DNA of 64,000 nucleotides from assembly GCA_016648135.1 (NCBI GenBank), contig JADDOH010001980.1, forward strand, positions 1 through 64,000, read 5' to 3'. Both the position numbers and the translations under genes were made by a program. A model generated the notes under the pieces. The model had not been told where the DNA came from. It searched no databases and worked only from the letters and a program-made list of their open reading frames with translations. Within the stretch, counting starts at the first letter, position 1; each line of letters begins with the position of its first letter. Positions 10,286 through 20,984 of this stretch are shown here, piece after piece. This stretch comes from Agrypnia vestita (lineage: Eukaryota; Arthropoda; Insecta; Trichoptera; Phryganeidae).

Positions 10286-11486
10286 GTATGTACCAATATA
10301 ACCAATCTCAACCAGGTGAATTAAGGCCACAAAGATTCTGACCCCTTTTGCCAATGCAATCATTGCAAGTTCTATCATTGAGACTAATACTTCTAAAGGA
10401 CGATTTTTTACGTTTAAATTGTGGCTCATAACAAAGTGTCAAAGACATAAACTAATGTAAATTTCTTGGTACACATCTGGTGCCAATAATGTTTGACTTG
10501 TTTTAAAAAATACTACCAACTTGCAAATTTTTAAACAATTGAGTTCGAACTAAATTCTCTCAAAACGTATAATGTCTTAGTAAATATGTCACAATTTATT
10601 ACAAGAAGACGTTTTTACTTAAGAGACTAGGTTTGGAACGAAATAAAAAAAAATACATCTATTGTAAAAAATAAATACTTTAATCACAGTATAAATTTGT
10701 CTTAGACATATGCAAGGGGGGACATTCTTCCGCTGTGACCCAACACTCTCTCCTAAAGAACTGGCATAGTTCATCTGTACAAATTTATACTGTGTGGTAA
10801 AAGATAAATTTACACACGTCAACTTTTGAGCAGTGGGTGCTTCAAAGACTTGGCAAGAAGAGATAAATGATTAAATTTAAACATTTAATCTTTATCATAT
10901 AACATGATCTTTTAGGATCCAAATCTTCTTCATATCCATCCCTACCACCGCATGTACAAACAATGTGAGTGGCGTTATTGGCCCTTTATTACTTATCTTT
11001 TCTTTCTTATATACTAAACATTAAGGCCCAGTTGTTTAATCATTAGTAATAGTAAAAGTTAAGCAAAAAGCATAGATTTTTACGAAAACAGGTTGTTTGA
11101 TTTGTAATCTCCAATAAAGCCATCAATGGAACATAATATGCACCTAGTCTGTTCCCTATTCAATTTTTTCATTACATGTAATGATTTCCTTATGAAACTT
11201 TTTTTTATTTTTTTTCTATATTTTTGGCATGTTATTTTTTACAGGAAGATTATCATTTATTATTTACAGGAAGAAATTCTGTCGATATCTCACTTAGGCT
11301 AAGTCTGTTCTAGAAAAACCGCCTCCCATGTTAAAATGTATTTTCTGCATTTAAAAAAAAGTAATTTAAACACTGTAAAAAACAGAAACCAAATAAACAT
11401 CACATAGTAAAAAGATAAAGAATATTGCTATCAATAAATTCCATAATCAATTGTAGAGGTCTCATTAGCGACATTAGAACATTAGA

Positions 11487-11645
11487 ACAATTAGCGACAT
11501 CTGTGGGCATTTAGGGGGAATGAAAATGCTTTGGGGCATGGTTGAGGGCCGCGTTGAGGATGGTTACAACGTACATGTAAAGCGTGGCACCCAATTTAAA
11601 TACAAACAGCTTCCAAAAAATTACTAGACATAGTATATTCTATCG
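11487..11645 (+). repeat. dispersed ~160-bp repeat, copy 1
   Basis: Shares GACATCTGTGG, a GGGGGAATGAAAA block, GGTTACAAC, and ACTTCCAAAAA..TAGACA.AGTATTCTATC with 44384-44560 (same strand); the last part recurs inverted at 62085-62205. It looks SINE- or MITE-like, without coding. It lies just upstream of the third coding exon. Confidence 0.55.
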
Positions 11646-11755
11646 TTGGTAGTCATAATAATTTTTTTTATAATCATCTGTTTTCACAAAAAATGCAGAT
11701 TTATTTACCCAAAATAATAATATTTCCTAAAGTTTTTGTCATTTTGTGATTTCAG

Positions 11756-11839
11756 GCCAATTAATGGATGCTTTAGCAACTCCTGTCGTAGGGATTTTTG
11801 CAGATCGCTGGGGCAGTAAACGCATATGGCATTTAGCAG
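11756..11839 (+). CDS. MFSD12: MFSD12-like transporter, third coding exon
   Basis: The acceptor tttcag ends at 11755 and a donor GTATTT starts at 11840. It encodes GQLMDALATPVVGIFADRWG followed by SKRIWHLA. GQ-.DAL-TP-VG--AD is the family's loop 2-3 signature (human MFSD12 has an equivalent GQVAD segment), equivalent to motif A of major-facilitator proteins. It enters in phase 1 and exits in phase 1, with a split Gly codon completed by the next exon. Confidence 0.9.
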
Positions 11840-11914
11840 GTATTTTATTTTTCAGTTTCTTAAATATTTGTGTTATTAGAATTCCTCTGATAAAATATAT
11901 TTTCTCTGTTTCAG

Positions 11915-12137
11915 GAACTGCATTGGTCCTCTTTAGTTTTCCCCTAATTTTTTCGCGGTGTCTCGGTTGCTGGATGAGCTCCTCAGGTGCATACTTGAGG
12001 TGGTGGCAACCATTTTACTACGCAGTGGTTATAATCGTCTTTCAGTGTGGTTGGGCAATAGTACAAATATCTCATCTTGCCATGATTCCTGCATTAACGC
12101 AAAATCTTAATGAACGGTCAGAGCTAACAGCAATCAG
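11915..12137 (+). CDS. MFSD12: MFSD12-like transporter, fourth coding exon (last one found)
   Basis: The acceptor tttcag ends at 11914 and a donor GTAAAT starts at 12138. The peptide reads GTALVLFSFPLIFSRCLGC, a poorly conserved loop, then YYAVVIIVFQCGWAIVQISH and LAMIPALTQN..ERSELTAIR. FQ-GWA--QISHL--IP and N-.--ELTA-R are strong MFSD12 signatures (segment 4 and the following cytosolic loop). It ends in phase 2 (AG + one base, completing Arg). The partial protein is about 194 residues against roughly 450-480 for the family, so segments 5-12 are missing. No exon with the expected continuation was found in the rest of the window. Confidence 0.92.
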
Positions 12138-12409
12138 GTAAATGTAACCTGGATCTTTCTCATCTAAATTGTGTAAAGCATGTTGTCTAGCGATGGGTCT
12201 GCCCTGTACTAAGTACTACAAACTACACACACCTCATACTTCAAACTGCACAGTATAAACTACACACTTATTTTTGGCCAATATTTTTACGAAGTTGAAG
12301 TAAATAAAACGATTTTGAAATCGTCCTCTCCTCATTGTCGTCAGAAACAATTGACGGAGGATTTGATGTGAATAAAGTGGCCGAAAAATGAAAAAAGTCT
12401 GAAAACTGT

Positions 12410-12422
12410 CCCCCCCCCCCCC
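12410..12422 (+). repeat. C13 homopolymer
   Basis: Thirteen consecutive C within an AT-rich intronic stretch. The surrounding 12180-12600 is rich in TAGTACTACAAACTACA-like motifs in both orientations and may be a foldback element, not resolved. Confidence 0.7.
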
Positions 12423-13009
12423 ACCCGTACATGGATTTGAAAATTTGGTAGTACAGTTTTTAAGTAGTACTTCTTGTAGTTCATTGAATGATAATATTTG
12501 ACTACACGCGCAATTTTGTAGTATAAACCACAATTAGCTCACTTCATGCAGTTAGTCTTCAAACTTGTTGTAGTCTTCATTTTGAAATGTAGTTTTTCCC
12601 TTTGTTAATGTTGTCCATTATCATTTATATGTAATTTGTAATATTTTGAAGTGTAATAATACATATTCTGTACAGTATTTAAATATAAATCAAGATAATA
12701 ATAATAAATAATCTTATTGACATAAAATACGTATACCTACTTATGTAAATATATGACATAAAATACAAAACAGAATTTTTAATCATTTCAATTTAAATTC
12801 TGCTGCACTAAAATCATAAATTAATTTTTATGCAAGATAAATATGAAATTTTTTTGCATTTTAATACGTAATGGATGGTCACTAATGACATCCATAATTT
12901 CAAATATGGCAGACATTTGATTGCAATTTTTTGTACATATTTGACATACATAAATCACTTGAATGCAGTAATTGTTAATCACCTTCTTATTCAACTTTGT
13001 TTAGAGTTT

Positions 13010-13640
13010 ATTTGTGCAGGAATTTCCTGTTACGATGCTGAATTCCAGCTATTTCTCCATCGCTTTGGGGGTCTCCCTGGTGAATGCTGTCTATCTAGTA
13101 TGCCATGCAGAGCTATATACGGAATTCGTATTGTACTCATTCTCTGTACGTGTCAGTACCAGTATCGTCGACGCTGTCGCCTCCAACTGACCACATCTTG
13201 GACCTCACAGACCTCCCTGGTGGCTGTATTCCTCACATGGTAATGCAGAGTCTTACCAGGAGTAGCATGCGAAATTTTCATTTCAGTTGTTCTTAACATG
13301 CTCTTTGTTTAAAAAGTGTCCACCCTCGCTTCAATGCCGCATGTGAAGATCGCGTACAGGGCTTCTAAATGCATACCTTGCTATCGGTTCTCATATCTTT
13401 AATCTTCCGTACGGCATCTCTCAGGCCTGACACAACTGCAGCCTTGTCCACCTGAAGCCTAACATCTCTGGGGATGTCATGAGAGCTGTGCCTTTCACTG
13501 ATTTCTGAACTGGGTTACTTGTTCAACCGAGGCTCCTTCTCCTGTTCTGTGAGCGCATATATGGTCTTCCTCAGGTAGACCTTGCCTGAGAATCCTCCTC
13601 CTTTATCCGGATTTAGGACCAGCAGTGCTTCCTATGGTAA
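13010..13640. other. moderately GC-rich segment of unknown origin
   Basis: Open on plus for 12875-13243 and 13105-13296, but no family was recognised. A VDKAAVVSGLRDAVRKIKDM stretch can be read on minus near 13400, interrupted elsewhere by stops. It looks like a decayed element cut by or adjacent to mariner copy A. It is not the missing MFSD12 exon: its frame after the acceptor at 13019 hits a stop within 7 codons. Confidence 0.3.
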
Positions 13641-13683
13641 CTGTCACAGGCGGAGTAATTGTTATTATTAGCCTTTATTAATA

Positions 13684-14968
13684 TTAGGTCCTTGCATATG
13701 AAATTGGCGTTTAGTATGGGAGGAATATAAAGCCGATTTTTTTTTATTATAATATATTTATTTAATCAAAGTATGTACCATTGCTATCTATGCACTTTTG
13801 CCATCTCATTGGTAGTTCATCGATCCCTTTACTAAAAAAACCATTCGGACGGGAATCAATAAAATCTTTGAAGGCGGTTTGGACTGCCCCATCGGAGTTG
13901 AATTTTTTCCTTTGCAAGAAGTTATCCAAATTTCGAAAAAATGGTAATTTGTTGGGGCAAGGTCCGGAGAGTACGGTGGATGTCTTAGACATTCCAATTG
14001 AAGCTCCTCTAATTTGGTAGCCGTCTGTTGTGCAGTGTGTGGTCTAGCGTTATCATGAAGCAGCAGTGGCCTAGAGCGATTAACCAGCCTCGGTTGTTTA
14101 GCAGCTAGCCTTTCCATCATGGTTTGCAGTTGCTGACAATAGGCATCTGTCGTAATCGTCTGGCCAGATTTAAGAAAGCTGTAGTGAACGTCACCAGCAC
14201 TAGTCCACCAAACGCTCACAAGTAACTTTTTTGGAGTCAATTTTCGCTTGGGGCATGGTTTGGCTGGTTCGGCAGGGTTCAGCCATTGCGATGAGCGCTT
14301 CCGATTATCGTACAGGATCCACTTTTCATCACAGGTAATGATTCGATTTAAAATCCCTTCATGATTGTGCCGGTTGAGTAATGCAACGCAGCAGTCAACG
14401 CGCGTTTGTTGATTTGCTTCACTCAATTCGTGAGGTACCCACCTTTCAAGCTTTTTCACCTTACCAATTTGCTTCAAGTGGATTAAAACAGTTTTATCAC
14501 TAACACCGCAGCCTGCAGCTAACTCGGATGTTGTTTGCGATGGATCCGCTTCCACAATAGCCTTCAATTCTTCAGTATCAACTTTGGTCTCCGGCCGTCC
14601 ACGGGGCTTGTTCTGCAGGTCGAAATTTCCAGAACGAAAACGTTGGAACCAAAAACGCACTGTGTTTTCTTTTGCGGCACCGTCGCCATGCACATCATTA
14701 ATCCTTCGAGCCGTTTCTGCAGCACTGGTGCCACGGTGGAACTCGTACTCGTAAATAACGCGATATTTCAAGTTTTTCATTTTGTAAACTGAGTGACGCA
14801 AAGAAAAAAACAATTGAGGAAAAAACAAATGAATTATAATTTTCAAAACACAAATACATGAGTAAATAACTGTATAAATTTGGATTTGGAATTCCTAACT
14901 AAAGAGAAGATATTTGAGATCAAATTTGCCAGTACGGCAAAACGCCAATTTCATATATAAGGACCTAA
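13684..14968 (-). mobile_element. mariner copy A, full-length but inactive
   Basis: A TA dinucleotide duplication (13682-13683, 14969-14970) flanks a 1285-bp element whose ends begin TTAGGTCCTT and match for 29 bp with one difference. Both of its TIRs carry TTGGCG where copy B (39124-40409) has TTGACG. The transposase lies on minus. Size, TA target and protein place it in the mariner family, cecropia-like group. Confidence 0.95.
13762..14780 (-). pseudogene. mariner transposase, frameshifted with third catalytic Asp replaced by Asn
   Basis: From ATG 14780 the protein runs MKNLKYRVIYEYEFHRG.. with paired helix-turn-helix domains (GRPETKV between them), the WVPHEL linker, TCDEKWI (first catalytic Asp) and HDNARPH (second). 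The third Asp of the D,D34D triad should lie in APTDYHFF. Here codon 13947-13949 reads AAT (complement of ATT), giving APTNYHFF. Immediately after, a run of seven T (as in copy B) is six (13936-13941), shifting frame; the correct C-terminus continues in the other frame to 13762. Outside these lesions it differs from copy B at only about ten residues. Binding to the ends might be retained, but cleavage should not. Confidence 0.93.
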
Positions 14969-14989
14969 TATATCTATTTATGTAAAAAA

Positions 14990-15880
14990 AAATTATTGAA
15001 CTATTTATTGAATTGCGATATTTTTTTTCTGAATATTATTTACAATTCATTCTATCATTAAAACATTATTTATTTCTATTTATCATAAAAGGTGTATTAT
15101 CTTAAAACATATTAACCTGGAACTTATTCCTAAAATTGTATTACGCGATTTGCGTTAGTCTGAATATTACTCTCAATTTATTTTACCATTTCAATTTTTC
15201 ATTATTAATTATTAATTAATCGTAAAAAATGTAGGTATTGTGTAACTATATCATATTCAAATGTTCACAAAATATTCATAATTTGTACTTTGATGTCACT
15301 CTAGGACCATCTATTAGGGTCATTAATGACATGTTAACGGTCTGTTTGTTAAAAAAAATATAATAAATAAATCATACTATTTCGCAATTAATTACTCATC
15401 ATCACCATCACTCTTGGCTCTACAGCCCCTGGTGGGTCTTGGCCTCCTCAAGAGTCTTCCTCCACTCATCTCGGTCTAGTGCCAGCTCTCTCCAGTTTGC
15501 AATTAATCACTCATCTATAAACTATTTATTATCATCACTGGGTGATATTTTCCAGAAATTTCTGTTCAAATAATACACATAAATAACTATTTCGCTTTTA
15601 TTAATCTGCACATCACTGGTATCACATGTGCGTCGTTAACACCAGTCGCCACAGCTTGTTGATAATCTCGCACCGGTAGAAACGTCAAAATAAAAACTCT
15701 CTGCGCGGCCTAGACCCGCACTATTTATATGTGATCTCGAACCCTGGAGAAAATTATTTTCCTTTGTATTGCCTAGGAGAAGGTTCCTGCCGCTTCTAGG
15801 CTGTTCCAGGCATTTATAGACTGTTCCCGAATGGTATAGATAATACTAGAATGCTGCAGGCTGTTCTAGAAGGTAACAGG
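14990..15880. other. intron stretch with dispersed-repeat fragments and a GAA/TTC cluster
   Basis: No gene. At 15400-15490 lies a block (CTCTACAGCCCCTGGTGGGT and following) that looks like a common arthropod dispersed repeat. At 15765-15875 there is a dense cluster of GAA/TTC pentamers (GGAGAAGGTTCC, CTTCTAGG, CTAGAATG, TGTTCTAGAAGG), the arrangement of heat-shock elements, next to a TATTTATA-like stretch at 15721. Function not shown. Confidence 0.35.
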
Positions 15881-16896
15881 GGCTTCCGTGTTATTGTCGT
15901 TATTACATATTATAGGGATTCTGCACCTATGTATACCTCTTTACCATTTCATTACAATGCCATGCAAATATTATGCCTATGTTATGACTACCAGTGAAAG
16001 CCTACATGTAATTGAATTTTGTGTTTACCATTCTTTGTATTTATTAAATTGTTGTTGGCTGTTGGTTTTCCGAATCAATAAAATAAAAATGAATTGGTTT
16101 ATTTCTGTATAAATGAAATATATTTTCATCCGTTCAAATTTTTTGAAATTGAATAATATGCAAGCATCTGTCTACCTGGTGCAGTGAGGTCTGCCTGTAT
16201 TGCCTAGGGTAGTAAGAGCCAGTGAGACGAGGGGCTTCCCATTTCAACAATCGGGTTGTGCGAACCCCACGGAAACATCCCTGTCTTTTATAATCTCAAT
16301 AATAATAATTTTGTCGTCTGTCCGTCCGTCCGTTTTCTTCATAAATAAATAAATACTTAAGTAACGTCATTTATGACGGGTTACAGCTAGTTCTTAACGT
16401 TTAAATAACAGAAACTAAATTCACAAAGTCCCATCCCACATATATTATATCTTCACTACCATTTTGATATTTAGCCTTTCAAATTAGATTATTTCGATGC
16501 AAATCCCTATTGTGATCAGATTACCCAGTCAGATGGAGGGACGCGTGGTCACACAAGTCCCGAGGTGGAAGTACTCGAGCTGAAGATAAAGACACAAATG
16601 TTCACCCCTTGACCTGTTCACCCCTCCAGGGCACCCATCACAAGCTGTTGACATTAACAACAGTATCTTGGAAACAAAGAATGTTTGTATTAATTTAGAA
16701 ACAAAGGATTTAGAAAATAAATAGTAAAATGGGGCGGGAGACACATTATACACCAACAAGACTTATGACAGTTCTCTTACAAAAGTTCTCTTAAGAAAAA
16801 ATTGTCTTAAAGTGGAACTACTGAATAGTGATTTCCACATTAATCAAAATTGTAACAAGAGATCACAATTGATGAAATGTTCGGTATTAATTTCAG

Positions 16897-16965
16897 ACCA
16901 CCACCCTGCACAGCCGTCCACGAGCCTCCGCCCCACTATTAGTCCTCAGCCAGCCACCTTCAGCT
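16897..16965 (+). other. exon-like cassette 1 of a tandem array (69 bp)
   Basis: Bounded by tttcag (to 16896) and GTAAGT (from 16966). Length 69 is a multiple of three. Two frames are open: the first gives TTTLHSRPRASAPLLVLSQP, but no frame stays open through all cassettes. The splice-site regions are the best conserved parts. Gene of origin unknown. Confidence 0.45.
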
Positions 16966-17178
16966 GTAAGTTTATCACTTTATAATTTATCTATAATAGT
17001 ATCAGGATTGTCTAAGTTTTTCCTGGGAATTAAATAGTTTCTGGCAATTCGCGAATTCTCTGATCTTTTATCCACGCAACCTTTATCATATTTAATGTAT
17101 ATGTAATAACAATATTATAATTCCATCGCACCTATTTGCAAAACGCCCAGCTGATTAGATATTTCTTATAGTTTTCAG

Positions 17179-17256
17179 AATACCACACTGCACAGCCCAC
17201 AGCTTCCGTCGAAATTCTCTGCTCCTCAAAAAGTCCTCAGCCAGCCACTTTCAACT
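17179..17256 (+). other. exon-like cassette 2 (78 bp)
   Basis: Bounded by ttttcag (to 17178) and GTAAGT (from 17257). 78 bp is a multiple of three and all three frames are open internally. It is 282 bp downstream of cassette 1, with near-identical flanking intron. Confidence 0.45.
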
Positions 17257-17458
17257 GTAAGTTTACCAGATTAAAATTTACTCAGAATACAATGTGAATT
17301 ATCCAAGAATTGCCTGGGAATAAAATAATTACTGGCAGTTCGCAAATTCTCTGATCTATTATCCACGCAACCTTTATCATATTAAATGGACAGACACATT
17401 ATAATCCCATTGCACTTAATCTCAAAACGCCAAACTGATAAGATATTATTGTTTTCAG

Positions 17459-17536
17459 AATACCACAATGCACAGCCCATAGCATCCGCCGAAATTCTCT
17501 GCTCCTCAAAAAGTCCTCAGCCAGCCACTTTCAACT
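17459..17536 (+). other. exon-like cassette 3 (78 bp)
   Basis: Bounded by ttttcag (to 17458) and GTAAGT (from 17537). 280 bp downstream of cassette 2 and almost identical to it. The frame open in cassettes 1-2 meets TAG here; the frame open in 2-3 is closed in cassette 1. Confidence 0.45.
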
Positions 17537-17742
17537 GTAAGTTTACCAGATTAAAATTTACTCAGAATACAATGTGAATTATCCAAGAATTGCCTGGGAA
17601 TAAAATAATTACTGGCAGTTCGTAAATTCTCTGATCAATTATCCACGCAACCTTTATCATATTAAATGGACTGACACATTATAATCCCATTGCACTTAAT
17701 CTCAAAACGCCAAACTGATAAGATATTTATTATTGTTTTCAG

Positions 17743-17800
17743 AATACCACAATGCACAGCCCATAGCATCCGCCGAAATTCTCTGCTCCTCAAAAAGTCC
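17743..17800 (+). other. exon-like cassette 4, truncated
   Basis: Acceptor ttttcag ends at 17742. The cassette matches copy 3 until AAAAAGTCC at about 17800, then gives way to a perfect 18-bp palindrome (17797-17814, GTCCATATTAATATGGAC) and a LINE relic. The donor is lost. Confidence 0.5.
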
Positions 17801-17839
17801 ATATTAATATGGACTGTATTGATATGGCTATATTAATAT

Positions 17840-19085
17840 GGATGACACATTGGTCTTATTTTTTGTCCTACCCACACCAAAGAGCCACCTTGTTATTTCC
17901 TACTTGAATTCTTTTAACCCCTTAAGACCCTTTACGTCTAATGGCAGGTTATTGTACATTCTTGGAGCACAAAAAAAGAAAAATCTCTGTCCGAACTTTG
18001 TGTTCATTCTCGGCACCGTGAAGTTTCCACTTATCTTGCTCCTTGTATCCCTGGCCTCTGAACGTGCATGTGTGGATAGGATCTTAACAAAATTAATTAA
18101 GATAGATCTGGTATACAGCTGCCGTATGTCCAACACCTTAAGGATCTAAATAACTCTTCAGATTCATATCGAAGCGTCTTCTTGTTTATCACCCGAACAA
18201 CCCACTTCTGAGCCTTCACTACAGAATCCAATAAGATACGTCCCCTCCCTCCCTCCTCCCAAGCGGATATTGCATAGCTGTTTATGTTCTGACAAAGTGC
18301 ATAATACACCATTTTTAGAGTGTTATATTCATAAAGCCGCGTAAAATTTTAAATACATAAATCAATCTTCTCACCTTGGCACTTATGTACTCAATATGAG
18401 GAACCCATCTAAAATATTCATCAATTATCAGACCCAGATATCTTATCTCGCTTGATTTTTCAATGGTATCACAGTCACATATTTGATTTGTTTCCAAGTC
18501 ACATGTATGTATTTTGATATTTTTTGGGAAGAGTAGGCTATCTGATTTCCTTATCGAGAATACCATAAAGTGTGTTTTTTTTAGTTGAGTGTTAATAAGT
18601 GATTATCTAGAATACCTTTTATTTCTGCAATAACTAGTTCGGCCCTTTTAAGTGTTTCTTCCCATGTGTCACCATTTATAATGATTGCAGTATCATCAGC
18701 ATAACTAATCTTTGTTGCGTTCTCAGATGTTGTTTTTAAGAACTCGTTAATGTATATAATGAAAAGTATCGGACCAAGTGTGCTTCCTTGAGGCACACCA
18801 TATTTGATAAACATTGGGTCACTACGTGTACCATTTATTTCCACAGTTTGTTTTCGGTTTTCAAGATAATTTCTGAACCAGTTTAGACGGCTGCCAGAGA
18901 TACCAATTTTGTTGAGTTTGCTTAAAAGCAATGAGTGTGATATAGTATCAAAGGCCTTCGATAAGTCTAAAAAGATGCCGAGTACTTTACGTCCCTTATC
19001 CATATTTGTGGCAGTGATTTTGACTAATTTGGAAATGGCATCTTCGGTTCCCATCTTAGTTCTGAAGCCGTATTAGTTTTCCGAC
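17840..19085 (-). pseudogene. LINE reverse transcriptase relic (CR1/Jockey-like)
   Basis: On minus: LSEN-YGFRTKMGTEDAI, then GIFLDLSKAFDTISHSLLL (RT motif A), YGVPQGSTLGPILFIIYIN (motif B), and ISYADDTAIII (motif C with the YADD catalytic pair) in one 157-codon frame (18581-19054). Three further frames continue: SEIRYLGLIIDEYFRW (18315-18566), NSYAISAWEEGG..AQKWVVRVI (18097-18312), and HARSEARDTRSKISGNFTVP..YNNLP (17900-18136). At least three frameshifts or stops break it. The endonuclease half is absent, as expected for a 5'-truncated insertion. It sits at the junction between the cassette array and a mariner relic. Confidence 0.9.
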
Positions 19086-19119
19086 AAGATGTTATTTTTG
19101 TCTCTATACTGTAAATCCT

Positions 19120-19971
19120 ATATTTTACTAATACAATACAATAATAAAATATTGTAATATTCTGAAGGTGCCAGAACTGGAGAATATGGTGGGTGTGGTG
19201 GTACATCCCATACAAGCTGTAAAAGCTTTTGGCGAGTAACTAAACTTTTATGAGGTCTGACATTATCTTGGTGGAACACGACACCTTTATTATTGATCAA
19301 TTCTATCCTGTTCCGTTTAAGTGAATCATTCGATTTGTCCAGTTGATGACAGTACATTTCAGAATTAATCGTGATATTGTCCAGTAGAAACCGTAAAATC
19401 ACTTTTTTTTTATGAATCTCAGCTTTCGAAATGCTTTGAGCCGGTTCATCTTTTTTACTCCATGATTTCTTGCACTTAACGCTATTATAAACAAACCATT
19501 TCTTGTCTCCAGTGATGATTCCCTTCAAAAATGGATAATTTTCTTGACTTTTCAGAAGAAAATCGCAGAAGTCAAGGCAAGGCAGTAAATTTTTCTCTGT
19601 AAGAACGTGTGGAAGCCATTTGTCGAATTTTGAAACTAGACCAAGGCATTTTACGTGAAAATGAACAGTCGAATTTGATAAATTTAACCTCTCAGCAATC
19701 ACTCTAGTTGCTACTCGTCGGTTTGCCTCAATCAATGCTTTTATTTTGTCTTCATTACCTGCATTTATTCTTCCAGAACGTGGTGCATCTTTAAGATCAA
19801 AATTGCAAGAACGTAAACCAGTTTTGGCACTGGCGGTCTGTCAATACATCTTCTCCATACACTTCGAATATTTTTTTGCTTGGAAAGCATATTTCCTTTT
19901 CTATAGTAAAAAATTAAAATATGCCAAGAATACTGCTTTCGACTCTCCATATTTGGCAGGGTACCAAACAA
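19120..19971 (-). pseudogene. third mariner transposase, decayed, different subfamily
   Basis: From about 19950: MESRKQYSWHILIFYYRKG (helix-turn-helix), a frameshifted middle, FDLKDAPRSGRIN, then IKALIEANRR-ATRVIAERL, KWLPHVLTEKN (WVPHEL equivalent), GIITGDKKWFVYN (first catalytic region, DEKW reads DKKW), VFHQDNVRPH (second Asp) and PPYSPVLAPSEYY, where the third-Asp position reads SEYY. The last catalytic residue is Glu and the sequence then runs into the LINE at ~19150. It is clearly diverged from copies A and B. No terminal repeats were identified. Confidence 0.88.
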
Positions 19972-20054
19972 TATCTAATCTTTGCACAGAATCAAACAAA
20001 AAATTTCACAAATAAGCCTTGCTATATCAGTTGTCAAAATATAAAATGTTTATG

Positions 20055-20198
20055 GGTCGGTTGTTTTAAGTTGGATTAAAGTAAGCGTACTTTTAAAGCA
20101 TAGATTTTTACGTTCTCCACCAATCAGACGATCCGTTGTCGTAAACATCTATGCTTTGATCGACCGCTTACTTTGATCGAACTTGAAACAACCGGACC
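20055..20198. mobile_element. 144-bp MITE with ~50-bp terminal inverted repeats
   Basis: The left arm GGTCGGTTGTTTTAAGTT..AAAGTAAGCG..AAAGCATAGATTTTTACG mirrors the right arm ending AACTTGAAACAACCGGACC. TATG flanks both sides (20051-20054 and 20199-20202), a possible 4-bp duplication. A partial relative lies near 11023-11100 (AAAGCATAGATTTTTACG shared). Confidence 0.65.
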
Positions 20199-20797
20199 TA
20201 TGTGGCCTTAATATGAAGTTAGCCGTGAAAAATTTAATAGAGTTGTGGGGGACTATTATTGCGTTATATATATTTTTGCAAGATTCTGTTTTGATGTATT
20301 TTCTGATATATCAACTATTAAATGCGTAACTAAAAATGTTGCATTGCGGTGCTGCACGAGGATACGTATGGCACGCCTCCAGCCGCGGGAGTAACATTTT
20401 GATAAAACAGTAAATGTGACGCAGGCGCAAGGGTGCCAGTGCGGAACATAGTCATGGGAGAAATTGGCTCAAAGCGTCGTCGCAGTGGCGGCTGCTGAGC
20501 CTGGCCGCTGCTTCCAATGGTCAAGCTTCAAATCAGTCAATGAGGGAAACTTCCTGCAAGAACCGTAAAGAATATCCAATTCATATCACGGCACTACGCA
20601 CCATATTAAAGGAGTGTGCAATTTGAATTGGCGCTCTTTGGTAGTTGACATTTTCGAGATAAACGGTACTTTAGTAGGAAGTAGCTATAGGTCTACTGAT
20701 GTAGAAGGTCTCGAAAGGTAGAAATGCTCTTTTTGGAAATAAGATTCGCGCGAGTTTTTTGAGCGAAACATTACGAGATAAAAGTAAAGTCGGAATA

Positions 20798-20940
20798 ATG
20801 AAGAATTGGAGTCACGGGGTGTTCAGCTGCGCGGAACTCGGAGCGAACAGTTCCGGGGAAGGGCGGGGCCTGTCAGCAGCAGATACCGAGTCCTGGAGCG
20901 TCCTGCAGCAGCCCAGCCCCCAGACCTCGAGGAGCTGAGT
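20798..20940 (+). other. candidate exon (GC-rich, donor GTAAGT)
   Basis: A GC-rich block from ATG 20798 (MKNWSHGVFSCAELGANS..) ends at a GTAAGT donor at 20940. That frame reaches TGA immediately before the donor, while a second frame without ATG is open across it. No family recognised. It may be a 5' UTR exon, or part of the element that follows. Confidence 0.25.
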
Positions 20941-20984
20941 AAGTATATTTCTAAGATAATAAAAAATACCGATACCGTAATTCC

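Noticed and set aside
13005..13300. Open frames after an acceptor-like site, considered as the next MFSD12 exon
   Set aside because: The phase required by donor 12138 gives a stop after a few codons, and no resemblance to the expected membrane segment 5 sequence.
14535..14792. Plus-strand frame opposite mariner copy A (and its equivalent at 39300-39557 minus)
   Set aside because: Antisense shadow of the transposase gene.
16897..17742. Cassette array as continuation of the MFSD12-like gene
   Set aside because: The incoming phase closes on TAG in cassette 1, and the peptides bear no resemblance to membrane segments.
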